DNA from: SZUA-365 sp034002405
GTDB taxonomy: Bacteria; Bacteroidota; Ignavibacteria; SZUA-365
NCBI GenBank assembly: GCA_034002405.1
Contig: JAVFAS010000014.1
Span: 1 to 56,515, forward strand
Length of the DNA: 56,515 bases
Direction: 5' to 3'
The notes under the pieces were generated by a model. The model did not search any database, was not told the DNA's origin, and saw nothing but the letters and a program-made list of their open reading frames with translations. Both the position numbers and the translations under genes were made by a program. Of the stretch, positions 24,319 to 33,543 are shown piece by piece (position 1 is the first letter of the stretch; each line of letters starts with the position of its first letter).

Positions 24319-25356
24319 GTGTCGAGAGATCGATCGCTCTGTGAAAATTGTCACACCACCTGTCAGAAGCTCCGGCGGACGTTCGAAGGCCACGAACCAT
24401 GCGCGGACACGAACTGCATCTCCGATGAGTTTATCGTGGCGGCCCGCCGGAAACTCGCGCGCGCGTATGTCGGTGAGTATGCATTCTTCGAACACCTCGT
24501 CGTCGATCCCCTCGATGTGGCTGTACTCGCGGCCGGTGATCTGCTCGGCAAGAATGGTGCCATGCGACTCGACGAAATGGAACGATTTCTTGAATACGAT
24601 CGCACGAACGCCGATGGGAAGGGAGACGAGGAATTGTTGGAGCGATGGGAGAAGTTTGTTTCGGTGCGTCTTCGGCGGACGATAGCGACCATGCATGGCG
24701 AAGCCGATCCTTGGGCACGAAAAATTCGTCGTTCCATCGAGCAGGTTTTCTGGAAGAACGACAATATCGCGCGTGTGCACGGGTCTTCCAAGGCGCTGTA
24801 TCACCGACCGGCGGACGGCGATCCTCTGCTGGAAATGGACCGGATGCGCTTCGATGATGTTGTTTCGGGCATTTTCGAACGAGCTCTCCTGAACGATGCG
24901 ATCCCAGAACTGGTGATGATCGTGTTCGATCTTCTCTCGGAAAAGCCGGACTGTTGCCATGCGCTCACGGTCGCGGAGCTGACGCGGATATTGCGATGCT
25001 ATTTCGAAAGGATTTACTGGGCGGAACCCGACAAAAGCATCGAGGAAATACCGGTCGCGCTCGATGATCGCGAGCGTGGACAGATTGACGGTATCCTGGC
25101 CCGAATCCGCAACGGAAGGTTGGTACATTACCGCGAAAGCGGGGTGTTCAGCGAAAGCGAATGCCAGTCAGTACTGGTTGCTGTCGAAAAGTATCTTGTG
25201 GGACTATACCAGCAATGTCCAAGACATCCACACGAGTATCTCCAAGAGGTCTACCCGGGATATCAGCAACGGTGGCAGGAAGGATCCGAGCGGAAGAGAC
25301 TGTCGAATTTTTTCCACTTGGCAAGAAAAATGATGAAAATCGAAAAGGACGAGTGA
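24319..25356 (+). CDS. Conserved-looking hypothetical protein with N-terminal Cys cluster
   Basis: A 345-residue, mostly helical, highly charged protein. The N-terminus has LCENCHTTCQKLR and EPCADTNC, two closely spaced Cys groups that could bind zinc or an iron-sulfur cluster. The rest (for example EHLVVDPLDVAVLAAGDLL) has no motif I recognise. There is no signal peptide or membrane segment, so it is cytoplasmic. The start is a GTG preceded by an unusual purine repeat array. It stands alone between a secreted protein and a small membrane protein. Confidence 0.55.
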   Translation: MSRDRSLCENCHTTCQKLRRTFEGHEPCADTNCISDEFIVAARRKLARAYVGEYAFFEHLVVDPLDVAVLAAGDLLGKNGAMRLDEMERFLEYDRTNADGKGDEELLERWEKFVSVRLRRTIATMHGEADPWARKIRRSIEQVFWKNDNIARVHGSSKALYHRPADGDPLLEMDRMRFDDVVSGIFERALLNDAIPELVMIVFDLLSEKPDCCHALTVAELTRILRCYFERIYWAEPDKSIEEIPVALDDRERGQIDGILARIRNGRLVHYRESGVFSESECQSVLVAVEKYLVGLYQQCPRHPHEYLQEVYPGYQQRWQEGSERKRLSNFFHLARKMMKIEKDE

Positions 25357-25505
25357 AATCCGTAGAAATCAGCAGAGAAATAAACGAGCTCTCATGTGAG
25401 TACTGGACTCCTTTGCCCCAGAGGTGGAAGATGGAAGCGGTCATTTTGACCTGAGACTTGGGGTTGTGCAGGCTGCCAACGCTGCTGTGTATGGAGTAAA
25501 AACAA

Positions 25506-25826
25506 ATGGAATTCTTAATCGCCTTTATTCTGGTAGCAATACCATCGCTGTCGGCAGGCGTGATGGCTGCGGATAGTGTGGATCTGCGGAAAGTCGCAAA
25601 CATTACGCTTGTATTGTTTTCAATTGTTTCGTTGCTGCTTAGCGTTTTTCTTCTAAAATTTATCTATGACATTGACTCCCATCTGATAAACGCAACATGG
25701 CTTATTCTTGCTGCAGTGATTTCTGCCATATTTCATTATAGAAAGCAATCGCAAAATTCAAAATATATTAGGTGTCTTGTATTTTTTGTGTATGTAGTCG
25801 GCATTGTGGTGATGTGTATTGGGTGA
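25506..25826 (+). CDS. Small multi-helix membrane protein
   Basis: A 106-residue protein with four hydrophobic segments (FLIAFILVAIPSLSAGVMAA; ITLVLFSIVSLLLSVFLLKF; ATWLILAAVISAIF; CLVFFVYVVGIVVMCIG). GGAG lies 9 nt before the ATG. Its DNA is clearly more AT-rich than the surrounding genes, and it lies next to an insertion-sequence remnant, so it may be acquired. Function unknown. Confidence 0.5.
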   Translation: MEFLIAFILVAIPSLSAGVMAADSVDLRKVANITLVLFSIVSLLLSVFLLKFIYDIDSHLINATWLILAAVISAIFHYRKQSQNSKYIRCLVFFVYVVGIVVMCIG

Positions 25827-25891
25827 CTGGTTCTGCGTTGATTCATATGGGTAACGGCAGTTTTAGCTTTCGGCAATGAGATAGATCATTC

Positions 25892-26700
25892 GGCTCTTCG
25901 CCCATTGTTGTGGGATAGTTTATGGCTTCGTAACGTTGTCTGACCTTGTTTTCTCAGCCTGGAGTCCACACGCTGCCCGTCCCAGCTGCTCCCGCCGCTC
26001 ATTACCAGAAACTTCTGGGTTTGGTCAAGCCATGGAAGATCACCGACATCAATCTCGATGTTGCCGTACAACTCTCCACTGCCGTATCCCACGCAGTGAA
26101 TGCCGTACGCACGGGGCACGGACGATTCGAGTCCCATGGGCCGAAGCGGGATCGCAGTGGACCCTGCTGTTCGAAGCCTTCGCGGTCCTTGTCATGGAGC
26201 AGGTCGCCTCGCTGACCAAAGCCGCCAGACTCCTCGGGATTTCTTGGAAAGAAGCACACACATTGCGCAAGCATGCGGTCCGGCGCGGTTTGGAGCGTCG
26301 CACCATCGAGCAGATCGACTATCTCGGCATCGACGAGAAGAGCTTCGGCAAGAAGGAGCGCTTCATTACGGTACTCACGGACCTTGCGGGTGAGCGGGTG
26401 CTGGAGGTGGCTCCCTCGAAATCGAGCGCGGCGGCCAAGGCGGTCATGGCTGTCATCTGCTGCGATGGGCAAGGTACGGGCGGGGGAGCACAAGAAACTG
26501 ATGGCGGAAGGAATAACGATCTTCAAACGGACGCGGTACCTGTTCCTGTGTCGACCAGAGCGCTGGAGCGAGAAACAGAGGGCGCAGTACCGGGACATCA
26601 AGCGGGAATTTGGTGCGACACGGTTTTCCCAATCGCGGATCGGGCGAATGTGGGCAGCCAAGGAGTCCTTTCCACACGAATGTTGGAAGAACCGATAATC
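25892..26700 (+). mobile_element. ISL3-family insertion sequence remnant with frameshifted transposase
   Basis: GGCTCTTCGCCCATTGTTGTGGGA at 25892 resembles an ISL3-family left inverted repeat; no matching right end was found. Coding remnants in three frames include LGLVKPWKITDINLD, then RIRVPWAEAGSQWTLLFEAF-type sequence, LTKAARLLGISWKEAHTLRK, YLGIDEKSFGKKERFITVLT (catalytic-core-like), and in a third frame HKKLMAEGITIFKRTRYLFL and RIGRMWAAKESF. Frameshifts, an internal deletion and a missing C-terminus make it inactive. Confidence 0.7.
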
Positions 26701-26780
26701 CTTACGACTCGATTGGTCTCGTTCACAATGAAATTGTACGATTCGCTGACGGCTATATTCAGGAATCCGCGTAGGGAACC

Positions 26781-27989
26781 TCACCTGTCGGCGAAGAACA
26801 CGGACTTGAGGGAGAGCAGCTTTAACAATGTCGAGACGGCGAAGTCCATGTATGATTGCAACTGCAGGAGGTCGCCGACAATGATGTGTTCCGCATGGAC
26901 GAGGGCATCTTCCTGCAGTTCGGCCACGCGGTTGTTGATACCGTGCCATGTTGACTGCAGACGCGCGCCGTAGTTCGCATAGATCTGGTGCTTGATGAGA
27001 TTCTTTACCCGGGACGACATCGAAAGCGCGTCCCGACCGTGGCCGTTGTCGGACAGGTCGATGGCCTTGATCTCGAAGGTGCGGTAATCGCCTCGTGAGT
27101 GCGTGTAGACCGCCATCTCGCGAATATATAACTCGCTGTAACAGATCCATTTCGCCTGACTGAGCACGTCCCCCTCGAGTTCACGGTCTCCAAGCACATA
27201 ATGCATTTTCTCGAGAAATGGATGCATTTCCACCGACTCGTGCGAATAGTATTCCTCGAGCACGCGCATGAGATTGGCCTTGTTCATGTACTGGCCTTCG
27301 CTCTTGAGCTGCTCGAGGACTTCGGCGAGAATCAGATCGTAAAAATTGGTGACGAGTCGGAGCTGGGAGTGGAGTTCGGGAGAAATGTAGCGCTCGAGAA
27401 ACCGCCGGTAATTGCGCATGCCGTAGATCTGCCCGTGTTCGTCACGTACGACGTCGAGAAGGTCCTCCAACGTGTCGTGCATGAAGCCCACGGTGCTGTA
27501 CACCGGTTCGCCCCCGTTGTCCATGCCCATGGTTCCCACCACCACGCCGACGCGATTCAAATGCGCGGCCGAGGTGATGCCGCATTTCCGGCGGAGGTTG
27601 TATCGGAGGAAAAGGGAGAGGATTTCCCGCACCTCGTTCGCGAAGCGACCGTAGAACGGGGCGAGCTCCTCGGTCGCCGGTAGCTCGCCAAAGAGCAAAC
27701 GCTGCTGCAGGACCTGGAAACTGGTCAGTTCGTCGACCTGGCAACGGGCGTCGGATATTTCTGTGGAAGCGTTGAATTGATGAGATCGGGGACGGCCGAA
27801 ATCCCACTGGTGTGCCTCGAGAAAACGCGCGATGACCGCGTGCAGACCCTGCGCCTGGCGCGGACCATAGAGCTCCGTCAGCAGCGCATAGTCGGGCACC
27901 TCCCGGTTGACGATCTGTTCGAAAATGCGCACCGCGGTATCGTACCGCGGATCCAGCTTCATTTGACGAATCGGACTCGAATATCTCAT
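26781..27989 (-). CDS. HD-domain protein, SpoT/RelA-like hydrolase fold
   Basis: A 402-residue cytoplasmic protein. AAHLNRVGVVVGTMGMDNGG followed by STVGFMHDTLEDLLDVV has the spacing of the HD superfamily (first His, then HD-x2-ED), as in the hydrolase domains of SpoT-like enzymes. No synthetase or TGS domain is evident. The remainder is helical. Metal-dependent phosphohydrolase activity is likely; the substrate is unknown and (p)ppGpp is only one option. ATG 27989 was chosen; GTG 27995 and ATG 27962 are alternatives. It lies downstream of the nucleoside-salvage operon on the same strand, separated by 225 bp. Confidence 0.6.
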   Translation of the reverse strand: MRYSSPIRQMKLDPRYDTAVRIFEQIVNREVPDYALLTELYGPRQAQGLHAVIARFLEAHQWDFGRPRSHQFNASTEISDARCQVDELTSFQVLQQRLLFGELPATEELAPFYGRFANEVREILSLFLRYNLRRKCGITSAAHLNRVGVVVGTMGMDNGGEPVYSTVGFMHDTLEDLLDVVRDEHGQIYGMRNYRRFLERYISPELHSQLRLVTNFYDLILAEVLEQLKSEGQYMNKANLMRVLEEYYSHESVEMHPFLEKMHYVLGDRELEGDVLSQAKWICYSELYIREMAVYTHSRGDYRTFEIKAIDLSDNGHGRDALSMSSRVKNLIKHQIYANYGARLQSTWHGINNRVAELQEDALVHAEHIIVGDLLQLQSYMDFAVSTLLKLLSLKSVFFADR

Positions 27990-28214
27990 TCCCACGAACC
28001 TCGGGTACTACAACGCCACGCTCCGGAATATACGCTTTTCCGCTACGGGAGTACAGTCGTGCGCGCCGACTTCTTCTCCGCGGCTTCCTCCGCGGCTTCG
28101 CGCGTGAGGTCCCGTGGCCCCAGCCAGGAAGCGGATCGCGGCTCCGATCGGATGTATACGGAACTCAGGATGCGCCTGCGCTGACGCCTGACCATACACG
28201 CTGGCGCCTGACCA

Positions 28215-30533
28215 TCATTGCTGGAGTCGACGCCGCGCGATGGCTTCGGCGGTGAGGATGTAGTCGGCGGCAGTGGAAAGTGACGGCATTGCCCCGTGCC
28301 ATCCGCCCAGCACCGGATCAATCAATTCGGGGAGAAGTCCATCGTTGCGCAGTGCCTCGCGCGTGATGGCGGCAAAGAGTCGCTCGGCGCGATCCATCCG
28401 ACCCGCCACGGCATACGCGCGCGCAAGGCGCAGTGTGATCTGGGGTCGTGCCTGCCGGGCGAACCAGTCGCCACCGGGACCGGCGCGATACATGTCCGGG
28501 GCATCTTCGATGGCGAAGCCCGATTCGACGACGTCGAGGGCGAATCGTCCCGCCGGTGTGTCCGGAGCGAACATCCCGACAGTGATCGCGTCGATGAGCA
28601 GGGGATGGAAGAGTCGCAATGCGCGTCCCGAGAGGCTGTCCGGACGTGTCGTGCGACGCGCTTCGTTTATCATTGCATTGATCGTGCCGGTCGTGCGCTC
28701 CGCGGCCGCCGCATACAGAAACGCCTTGAGTTCGTGGTCGAGGATGCGCGCGTGCCGGGCGGCGATGCGCAGGGCGTGGGAGGCGAGAATGCTCGCGTGG
28801 ATGCCCGGCAGGTCGGACAGTGCCACGCCCCACGGCCCGTCATCCTGCGAGAGCAGACCGGTGCTGTCCATGCGATACATCAGCACATCCGCGACGAGCG
28901 GACCGAGCTGTGTCCAGTGAGCGGCGAGGAAGGTGCTGTCGGAGAATTGTTCGCCCGCGGCAATGGCCTTCTCGCGCAGGCACGCGCGCAGCGCATCCAC
29001 GGCGAGAACATAGCGCGCCATCCCCTCATAACGCAGCACGGACCGGTCGGCTTGCTCCCATCGCCATTCGCCACCGCCGCCGTCATACCAGGCCGGGGTG
29101 ACGAGATACGGATACCCGACTCCGAATTCTTTTCCATACACATCGAAGAGGGTGTAGGTGTCGTGCTGGGCGCGGTGGATGAAATCGAGCGCGGATCGCG
29201 CGGCCTCGCACAACCCGGCGGCCGCGAATGCCTCGACCGCGAGCAGATGCGCGGCGGGTTCGCAGACCGCGCGGTTGGACGGGGACAACCCGGACACGCA
29301 TTGATGTTCTCCGAGCCCGGGTTCCCGCACCTGCAGCTGTCGCATGCTCACCAGGGATTGCCGGTAGACGCGCCGTTCGTCGTCGCTGAAGACATCGGCG
29401 TGAAGACGCATCCCATGCAGATCCTCGACCCACGCGCTCCGTTCTCCATGCAGCGACCAGGATTCCGTCCCGCCGGCGAGAAATTCCTCCATGTCCCGCT
29501 CCGCGAGTTCAGGGCAGCAGGAATGATACGCGAGGATGTGATAGGACATGCGGGCCGCGTGGCTGTCGTCGGTGCGCTGTTCGTAGCGCCAGGAGGGACG
29601 CTCCATGACAAAGCGCAGACCGACCGCGCGGGGATCGGACGCCGCTTGCCGGACGGCGACAACAAGCACGCGCAACCGCGTCCGCCGCGGATGGTACCAG
29701 TACACCTCGAGTCCTTCCCCGGCGGCGTGGAGCACACCGGTGGCGTCAAGGTATTCGGAAGAATCAGGGATAAACAGATGCGACACTCCGTTATCCTCGA
29801 TCGCGACGCGCAGTCCGGTCAGCGCGATCTCGGTCGGGAGATCCGTGGCGATGCGGTCGGCGAGTCGGGGTCTGCTCCATTCGATCATGGCGCTGTCGGG
29901 ATCCCATCGCGAGACCATCACCCCATTGGAGATGAAGCGGGGCGCGCGTGCGGGACGTTCGTCGACAATCTCATCGAGCACGCGGTGCATGGAATCCGCC
30001 CGCACGATGCGGAAGATCGAACCCGTGATGCCGCCGCGATCACCGGTGTCATGGACGCGCACGGCGAGAAGATTGAACTCCTCGCGCACGAAACGCGGAA
30101 GGGGATACACGCGCAGGGAACGCGGTTCCGAGCGCGGTGACGGCGGAAAATCGCCGGTTTTTCCGACCATGATCCCATTGAGGAAGGTTTCATCGGCATC
30201 GTCGATGCCGCTGCACACGAGGAGCAGCGAATCATCACGCAGGGAGGTGGGTATGCGAAAGCGCAGGCGATACCATCCGAACCCGTCATGCAGCGGGAAG
30301 CCGTTGTCTTCCCATGCGCCGGGCACCGTGACGAAACTCCATTCCATCTCCTCGTCGATGTACTTGCTCCGCCAGACATCGTCGTCGCCCGGACGAAAGG
30401 CCGCGAGGCCGCGCAGGTCAATCGATGTGGTGTCCTGTGCGTGCACGGCCACGGGACCGAGGACGCACGCGACGGGAAGGAAGAACACGACGGTGAGGAA
30501 GAGGATGACGTACCGGAAGAGACGGCGATGCAT
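28215..30533 (-). CDS. Secreted glycosidase-like protein with jelly-roll N-terminal domain
   Basis: A 772-residue protein with signal peptide MHRRLFRYVILFLTVVFFLP, ending VHAQ. Residues about 30-170 look like the sugar-binding jelly-roll domain of GH2 enzymes (FVTVPGAWEDNGFPLHDGFG, GWYRLRFRIP, FLNGIMVGKTGDFPP). The helical remainder (for example DVYGKEFGVGYPYLVTPAWY) recalls six-hairpin glycosidases, but I cannot assign catalytic residues. The ATG at 30533 lies 1 bp past the stop of the purine nucleoside phosphorylase gene, so it is the last gene of that operon. It may cleave a nucleoside- or sugar-containing polymer outside the cell; that link is contextual. Confidence 0.6.
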   Translation of the reverse strand: MHRRLFRYVILFLTVVFFLPVACVLGPVAVHAQDTTSIDLRGLAAFRPGDDDVWRSKYIDEEMEWSFVTVPGAWEDNGFPLHDGFGWYRLRFRIPTSLRDDSLLLVCSGIDDADETFLNGIMVGKTGDFPPSPRSEPRSLRVYPLPRFVREEFNLLAVRVHDTGDRGGITGSIFRIVRADSMHRVLDEIVDERPARAPRFISNGVMVSRWDPDSAMIEWSRPRLADRIATDLPTEIALTGLRVAIEDNGVSHLFIPDSSEYLDATGVLHAAGEGLEVYWYHPRRTRLRVLVVAVRQAASDPRAVGLRFVMERPSWRYEQRTDDSHAARMSYHILAYHSCCPELAERDMEEFLAGGTESWSLHGERSAWVEDLHGMRLHADVFSDDERRVYRQSLVSMRQLQVREPGLGEHQCVSGLSPSNRAVCEPAAHLLAVEAFAAAGLCEAARSALDFIHRAQHDTYTLFDVYGKEFGVGYPYLVTPAWYDGGGGEWRWEQADRSVLRYEGMARYVLAVDALRACLREKAIAAGEQFSDSTFLAAHWTQLGPLVADVLMYRMDSTGLLSQDDGPWGVALSDLPGIHASILASHALRIAARHARILDHELKAFLYAAAAERTTGTINAMINEARRTTRPDSLSGRALRLFHPLLIDAITVGMFAPDTPAGRFALDVVESGFAIEDAPDMYRAGPGGDWFARQARPQITLRLARAYAVAGRMDRAERLFAAITREALRNDGLLPELIDPVLGGWHGAMPSLSTAADYILTAEAIARRRLQQ

Positions 30534-30534
30534 T

Positions 30535-31371
30535 TCACTCCTGACGGAGAAATGCGTGGACAAGCCGGGCAAGGCGCTCCGAGGCCTGCGCGGCCACGAT
30601 CGTCACCTCACCGTGCGAGACGGTCTGCCGCACGGTCCGCGCGATGTTGGTGATGCAGGAAATGGCGACGACGGGTACTCCATGCGCGGCGGCGGTGATG
30701 ATTTCCGTCGCGGTGGACATGCCAACCGCGTGCGCCCCCGCCATGCGAAAGAATGCGATCTCCGCGCGGGTCTCGTAGGTTGGCCCCGCGCAGAAGCCGT
30801 AGGTCCCTTCGCGCAGCCGCACACCCGCATCAATGGCGGCGTCGCGCATGCGCGCGAGGATTGCCGCGGAAAATAACGGACGTGGGAGCGGGGGGGCATG
30901 CATCGCGCCGAGCTGTAGATCGAGTCCCATCCGCCGTGCGCCGGGGAGGACGAGAAGGTCGGTGATGAGCATCAGATCCCCGGGGAGGAAGGACGGATCG
31001 AGTCCTCCCGCGGCATTGGTCAGGAGCAGCACCCGCGCACCCACCGCGGCGGCGATGCGCGCGGGCAGTGCGGTGGTCGCGGCGTCGTGTCCCTCGTAGC
31101 CATGAATGCGTCCCTGCACCAGAAGCAGCCGCGTTCCGTTCGACGTTGCGCGTAACAGGCGACCTTCGTGTCCGATAATGGTGGAGGCGGGGTAGTCCGG
31201 CAGATCGGCGGTCGACACGCGGTCGTGCACCGTCACGGTGTCGGCGAAACCACCCAGTCCGGATCCCAGCACGATGACCGCATCGACCGCGTTGCCGGCG
31301 AAATCCCGGACCGCCGCGTGCAGGCCGGGGGGAAGAGGTGATCCGGTGTCATGAGGATGGAGACTTCGCAT
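30535..31371 (-). CDS. Purine nucleoside phosphorylase
   Basis: A 278-residue enzyme of the PNP/MTAP family: VIVLGSGLGGFADTV (phosphate-binding Gly loop), VQGRIHGYEGHD, LTNAAGGLDPSFLPGD, FCAGPTYETRAEIAFF, VGMSTATEIITAAAHG and VVAISCITNIA. It converts purine nucleosides and phosphate to base plus ribose-1-phosphate in the cytoplasm. It follows the NupC-type transporter gene by 30 bp in a salvage operon with thymidine kinase. Length and motifs fit the trimeric PunA type. Confidence 0.9.
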   Translation of the reverse strand: MRSLHPHDTGSPLPPGLHAAVRDFAGNAVDAVIVLGSGLGGFADTVTVHDRVSTADLPDYPASTIIGHEGRLLRATSNGTRLLLVQGRIHGYEGHDAATTALPARIAAAVGARVLLLTNAAGGLDPSFLPGDLMLITDLLVLPGARRMGLDLQLGAMHAPPLPRPLFSAAILARMRDAAIDAGVRLREGTYGFCAGPTYETRAEIAFFRMAGAHAVGMSTATEIITAAAHGVPVVAISCITNIARTVRQTVSHGEVTIVAAQASERLARLVHAFLRQE

Positions 31372-31401
31372 CGTGTCGTGGGATGTGCGTGATCGAATGG
31401 C

Positions 31402-32757
31402 TCAGACGCTGGAGAGCAATCCCGCGATGGCGGCGGTCATCAGCGTGGCGAGCGTGCCACCCAGCAGGGCACGCAGCCCGAGGCGCGAGATGTCACCACG
31501 CCGCTCGGGTACGAGAGGACCGAGTCCACCCATGAGAATCGCGATCGAGGAAAAATTCGCGAAACCGCAGAGCGCGAACGCGGTCATGGTGATTGCCTTC
31601 TCGGAATAGAGCGCACCGGACGAGAGCATCGTCGACATATCCAGGTACGCGACGAATTCGTTGAGGACGAGCTTCGTTCCCATCAGGCTGCCGACCTGGA
31701 AGGCTTCGCCCCAGGGAATGCCGATGCCGTACGCGACATATTGCAGGACGAGACCGAACAGCAGTTCCAGACTCAACGGCTTGCCGAAGATGGCCGTCAA
31801 CGTGCCGTTCAATCCGCCGATGCGGCCGACGAGACCGAGGAGATAGTTCGAGAGTGCGATGAGCGCGATGAACGCAAGCAGCATCGCGGCGATGTTGAGC
31901 GCGAGCTTCAATCCATCCGACGCGCCGCTGGCCGCGGCGTCGATCACATTGTTCGCGGTTTTTTCCCGCGGCACGCGCACCTGCCCGAGCGTCAGCGGCA
32001 CACCGGTTTCGGGCAGGAGGATCTTGCTGATGACGATGCCGGCGGGCGCCGCCATGATCGAGGCGCCGAGCAACTGCGCGGCAAAACGGATTTGTGCCTC
32101 CGAGATGGAAATGCCGTGGACCTCGGCGTACGAAAATCCGAGCATCTGCACGTAGGCCGCCATGACGCCGCCCGCGATCGTGGCCAGTCCGCCGACCATC
32201 ACGGTCAGCAACTCCGATTCGGTCAGGTCCTTGAGAAACGGACGGATCATCAGCGGCGCCTCGGTCTGTCCGATGAAGACATTCGCCGTGTTCGACAGCG
32301 ATTCCGCGCCGCTGGTGCCGAGAGTCTTCTGCATGAGCCAGGCCATCCCCTGCACGATACGCTGCATGATGCCGAGATGGTAGAGCACCGCCATGAGCGA
32401 AGCGAAGAAAATGATGGTGGGCAGGACCTGGAACGCGAAGAAAAAGCCAAGGGATTCGGTTGTGCCGGGACTCGATGCGAGCGGACCGAAAATGAACGCC
32501 GCACCCTCGGTCGTGAAACCCAGGATTTTGACGAAGGCCGTGCTGAGAAAATCAAACGCACCCTGTGGCCACCCCAACGGTGTCCAGAACGTCCGCAGCG
32601 CTTCGCCCTTGATAACGAGTATGCCGAAGACGAGCTGCAGCAGCAACCCCTTGCCGACCAATGTCCACCGTACATCGCGTCGATGACGGGAGAAGGCAAG
32701 CGCGATCGCGAGGATCAGCACGATGCCGAGTGTGCCCCGGAGGATGCCTTCGATCAT
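31402..32757 (-). CDS. nupC: NupC/CNT-family concentrative nucleoside transporter
   Basis: A 451-residue multi-helix inner-membrane protein. Family hallmarks are FIGQTEAPLMIRPFL (nucleoside-binding region), MVGGLATIAGGVMAAYVQML, GASIMAAPAGIVISKILLPE and VLNEFVAYLDMS, then ALCGFANFSSIAILMGGLG. It imports nucleosides with H+ or Na+. The ATG at 32757 overlaps the stop of the tdk gene (ATGA), so the pair is translationally coupled, and it feeds the kinase and phosphorylase encoded on either side. A longer upstream frame overlaps tdk and is not real. Confidence 0.9.
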   Translation of the reverse strand: MIEGILRGTLGIVLILAIALAFSRHRRDVRWTLVGKGLLLQLVFGILVIKGEALRTFWTPLGWPQGAFDFLSTAFVKILGFTTEGAAFIFGPLASSPGTTESLGFFFAFQVLPTIIFFASLMAVLYHLGIMQRIVQGMAWLMQKTLGTSGAESLSNTANVFIGQTEAPLMIRPFLKDLTESELLTVMVGGLATIAGGVMAAYVQMLGFSYAEVHGISISEAQIRFAAQLLGASIMAAPAGIVISKILLPETGVPLTLGQVRVPREKTANNVIDAAASGASDGLKLALNIAAMLLAFIALIALSNYLLGLVGRIGGLNGTLTAIFGKPLSLELLFGLVLQYVAYGIGIPWGEAFQVGSLMGTKLVLNEFVAYLDMSTMLSSGALYSEKAITMTAFALCGFANFSSIAILMGGLGPLVPERRGDISRLGLRALLGGTLATLMTAAIAGLLSSV

Positions 32758-33350
32758 TCTGCCTTCCGAACGTCGTCGAGGTTGGTGGTCCAGCATTTGC
32801 GGCAGCGTGCCTCGTATGCCTCGGAGGCACCGACGAGCACACGCGCGGCACTCGGCGTCACCCGCTGCGTACGGTTGGCGGGGTTGCCGCAAACCATGCA
32901 GATCGCGAGCGTCTTGGTGATGTATTCCGCGACGGCGAGCAACTGCGGTATCGGTTCGAACGGCTGACCGAGATAGTCCTGGTCAAGTCCTGCGACGATG
33001 ACCCGGTGGCCGCGATCCGCGAGTTCCTCGCAGACGCGCACGAGGTCGAGATCGAAGAACTGCGCCTCGTCGATGCCGATCACGTCGTAGCCGACGGCCT
33101 GCGCGCGGATCTCCGCGGCGGACGCGACCGTGATCGACGGGAGGGAGACGCCGCTATGCGAGACGATGCGGTCATTGGCATAGCGGGTGTCGATCACCGG
33201 TTTGAAAATGGCCACCTGTTGCTTCGCGATTTGTGCGCGTCGCAACCGGCGGATGAGTTCCTCGGTCTTGCCGCTGAACATCGAGCCACAGACGACTTCG
33301 ATCCAGCCCGTGTCGATCGGGAGGTTCCGGACGGGAATATGGTCAACCAT
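32754..33350 (-). CDS. tdk: Thymidine kinase
   Basis: A 198-residue type II thymidine kinase: VVCGSMFSGKTEELIRRLRR (P-loop), DVIGIDEAQFFD (Walker B), GLDQDYLGQPFEPI (lasso-like substrate loop), and CMVCGNPA with CRKC forming the zinc-binding Cys set. It phosphorylates thymidine from salvage. ATG 33350 gives the usual N-terminus; upstream in-frame sequence runs into the divergent sensor-kinase promoter region. First gene of a leftward operon with nupC, purine nucleoside phosphorylase and a secreted glycosidase-like gene. Confidence 0.92.
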   Translation of the reverse strand: MVDHIPVRNLPIDTGWIEVVCGSMFSGKTEELIRRLRRAQIAKQQVAIFKPVIDTRYANDRIVSHSGVSLPSITVASAAEIRAQAVGYDVIGIDEAQFFDLDLVRVCEELADRGHRVIVAGLDQDYLGQPFEPIPQLLAVAEYITKTLAICMVCGNPANRTQRVTPSAARVLVGASEAYEARCRKCWTTNLDDVRKAE

Positions 33351-33543
33351 GGGATACCGCGCTGGTGCAACTTCATGTGCCGTGATCCGTCGGTCGGCGA
33401 ATGCGACGACACAAAAAGTAACAGGATTTTCGTCGCGAATGAAATCGCGCCGCGTGTATCCGCACGGCCGGCGGCACGGCACGTCGCGTCTTGATGGGGA
33501 CGGAAAGTATTCGGATATTCCGGGCGAACATTCGTCCCGTGCC

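Noticed and set aside
26700..26780. Right inverted repeat of the ISL3 remnant
   Set aside because: No sequence complementary to the left end (GGCTCTTCGCCC) was found here, so the element is treated as truncated.
32757..32892. Longer N-terminus for the nucleoside transporter
   Set aside because: The upstream codons lie inside tdk; the ATG overlapping the tdk stop starts directly at the first membrane helix.
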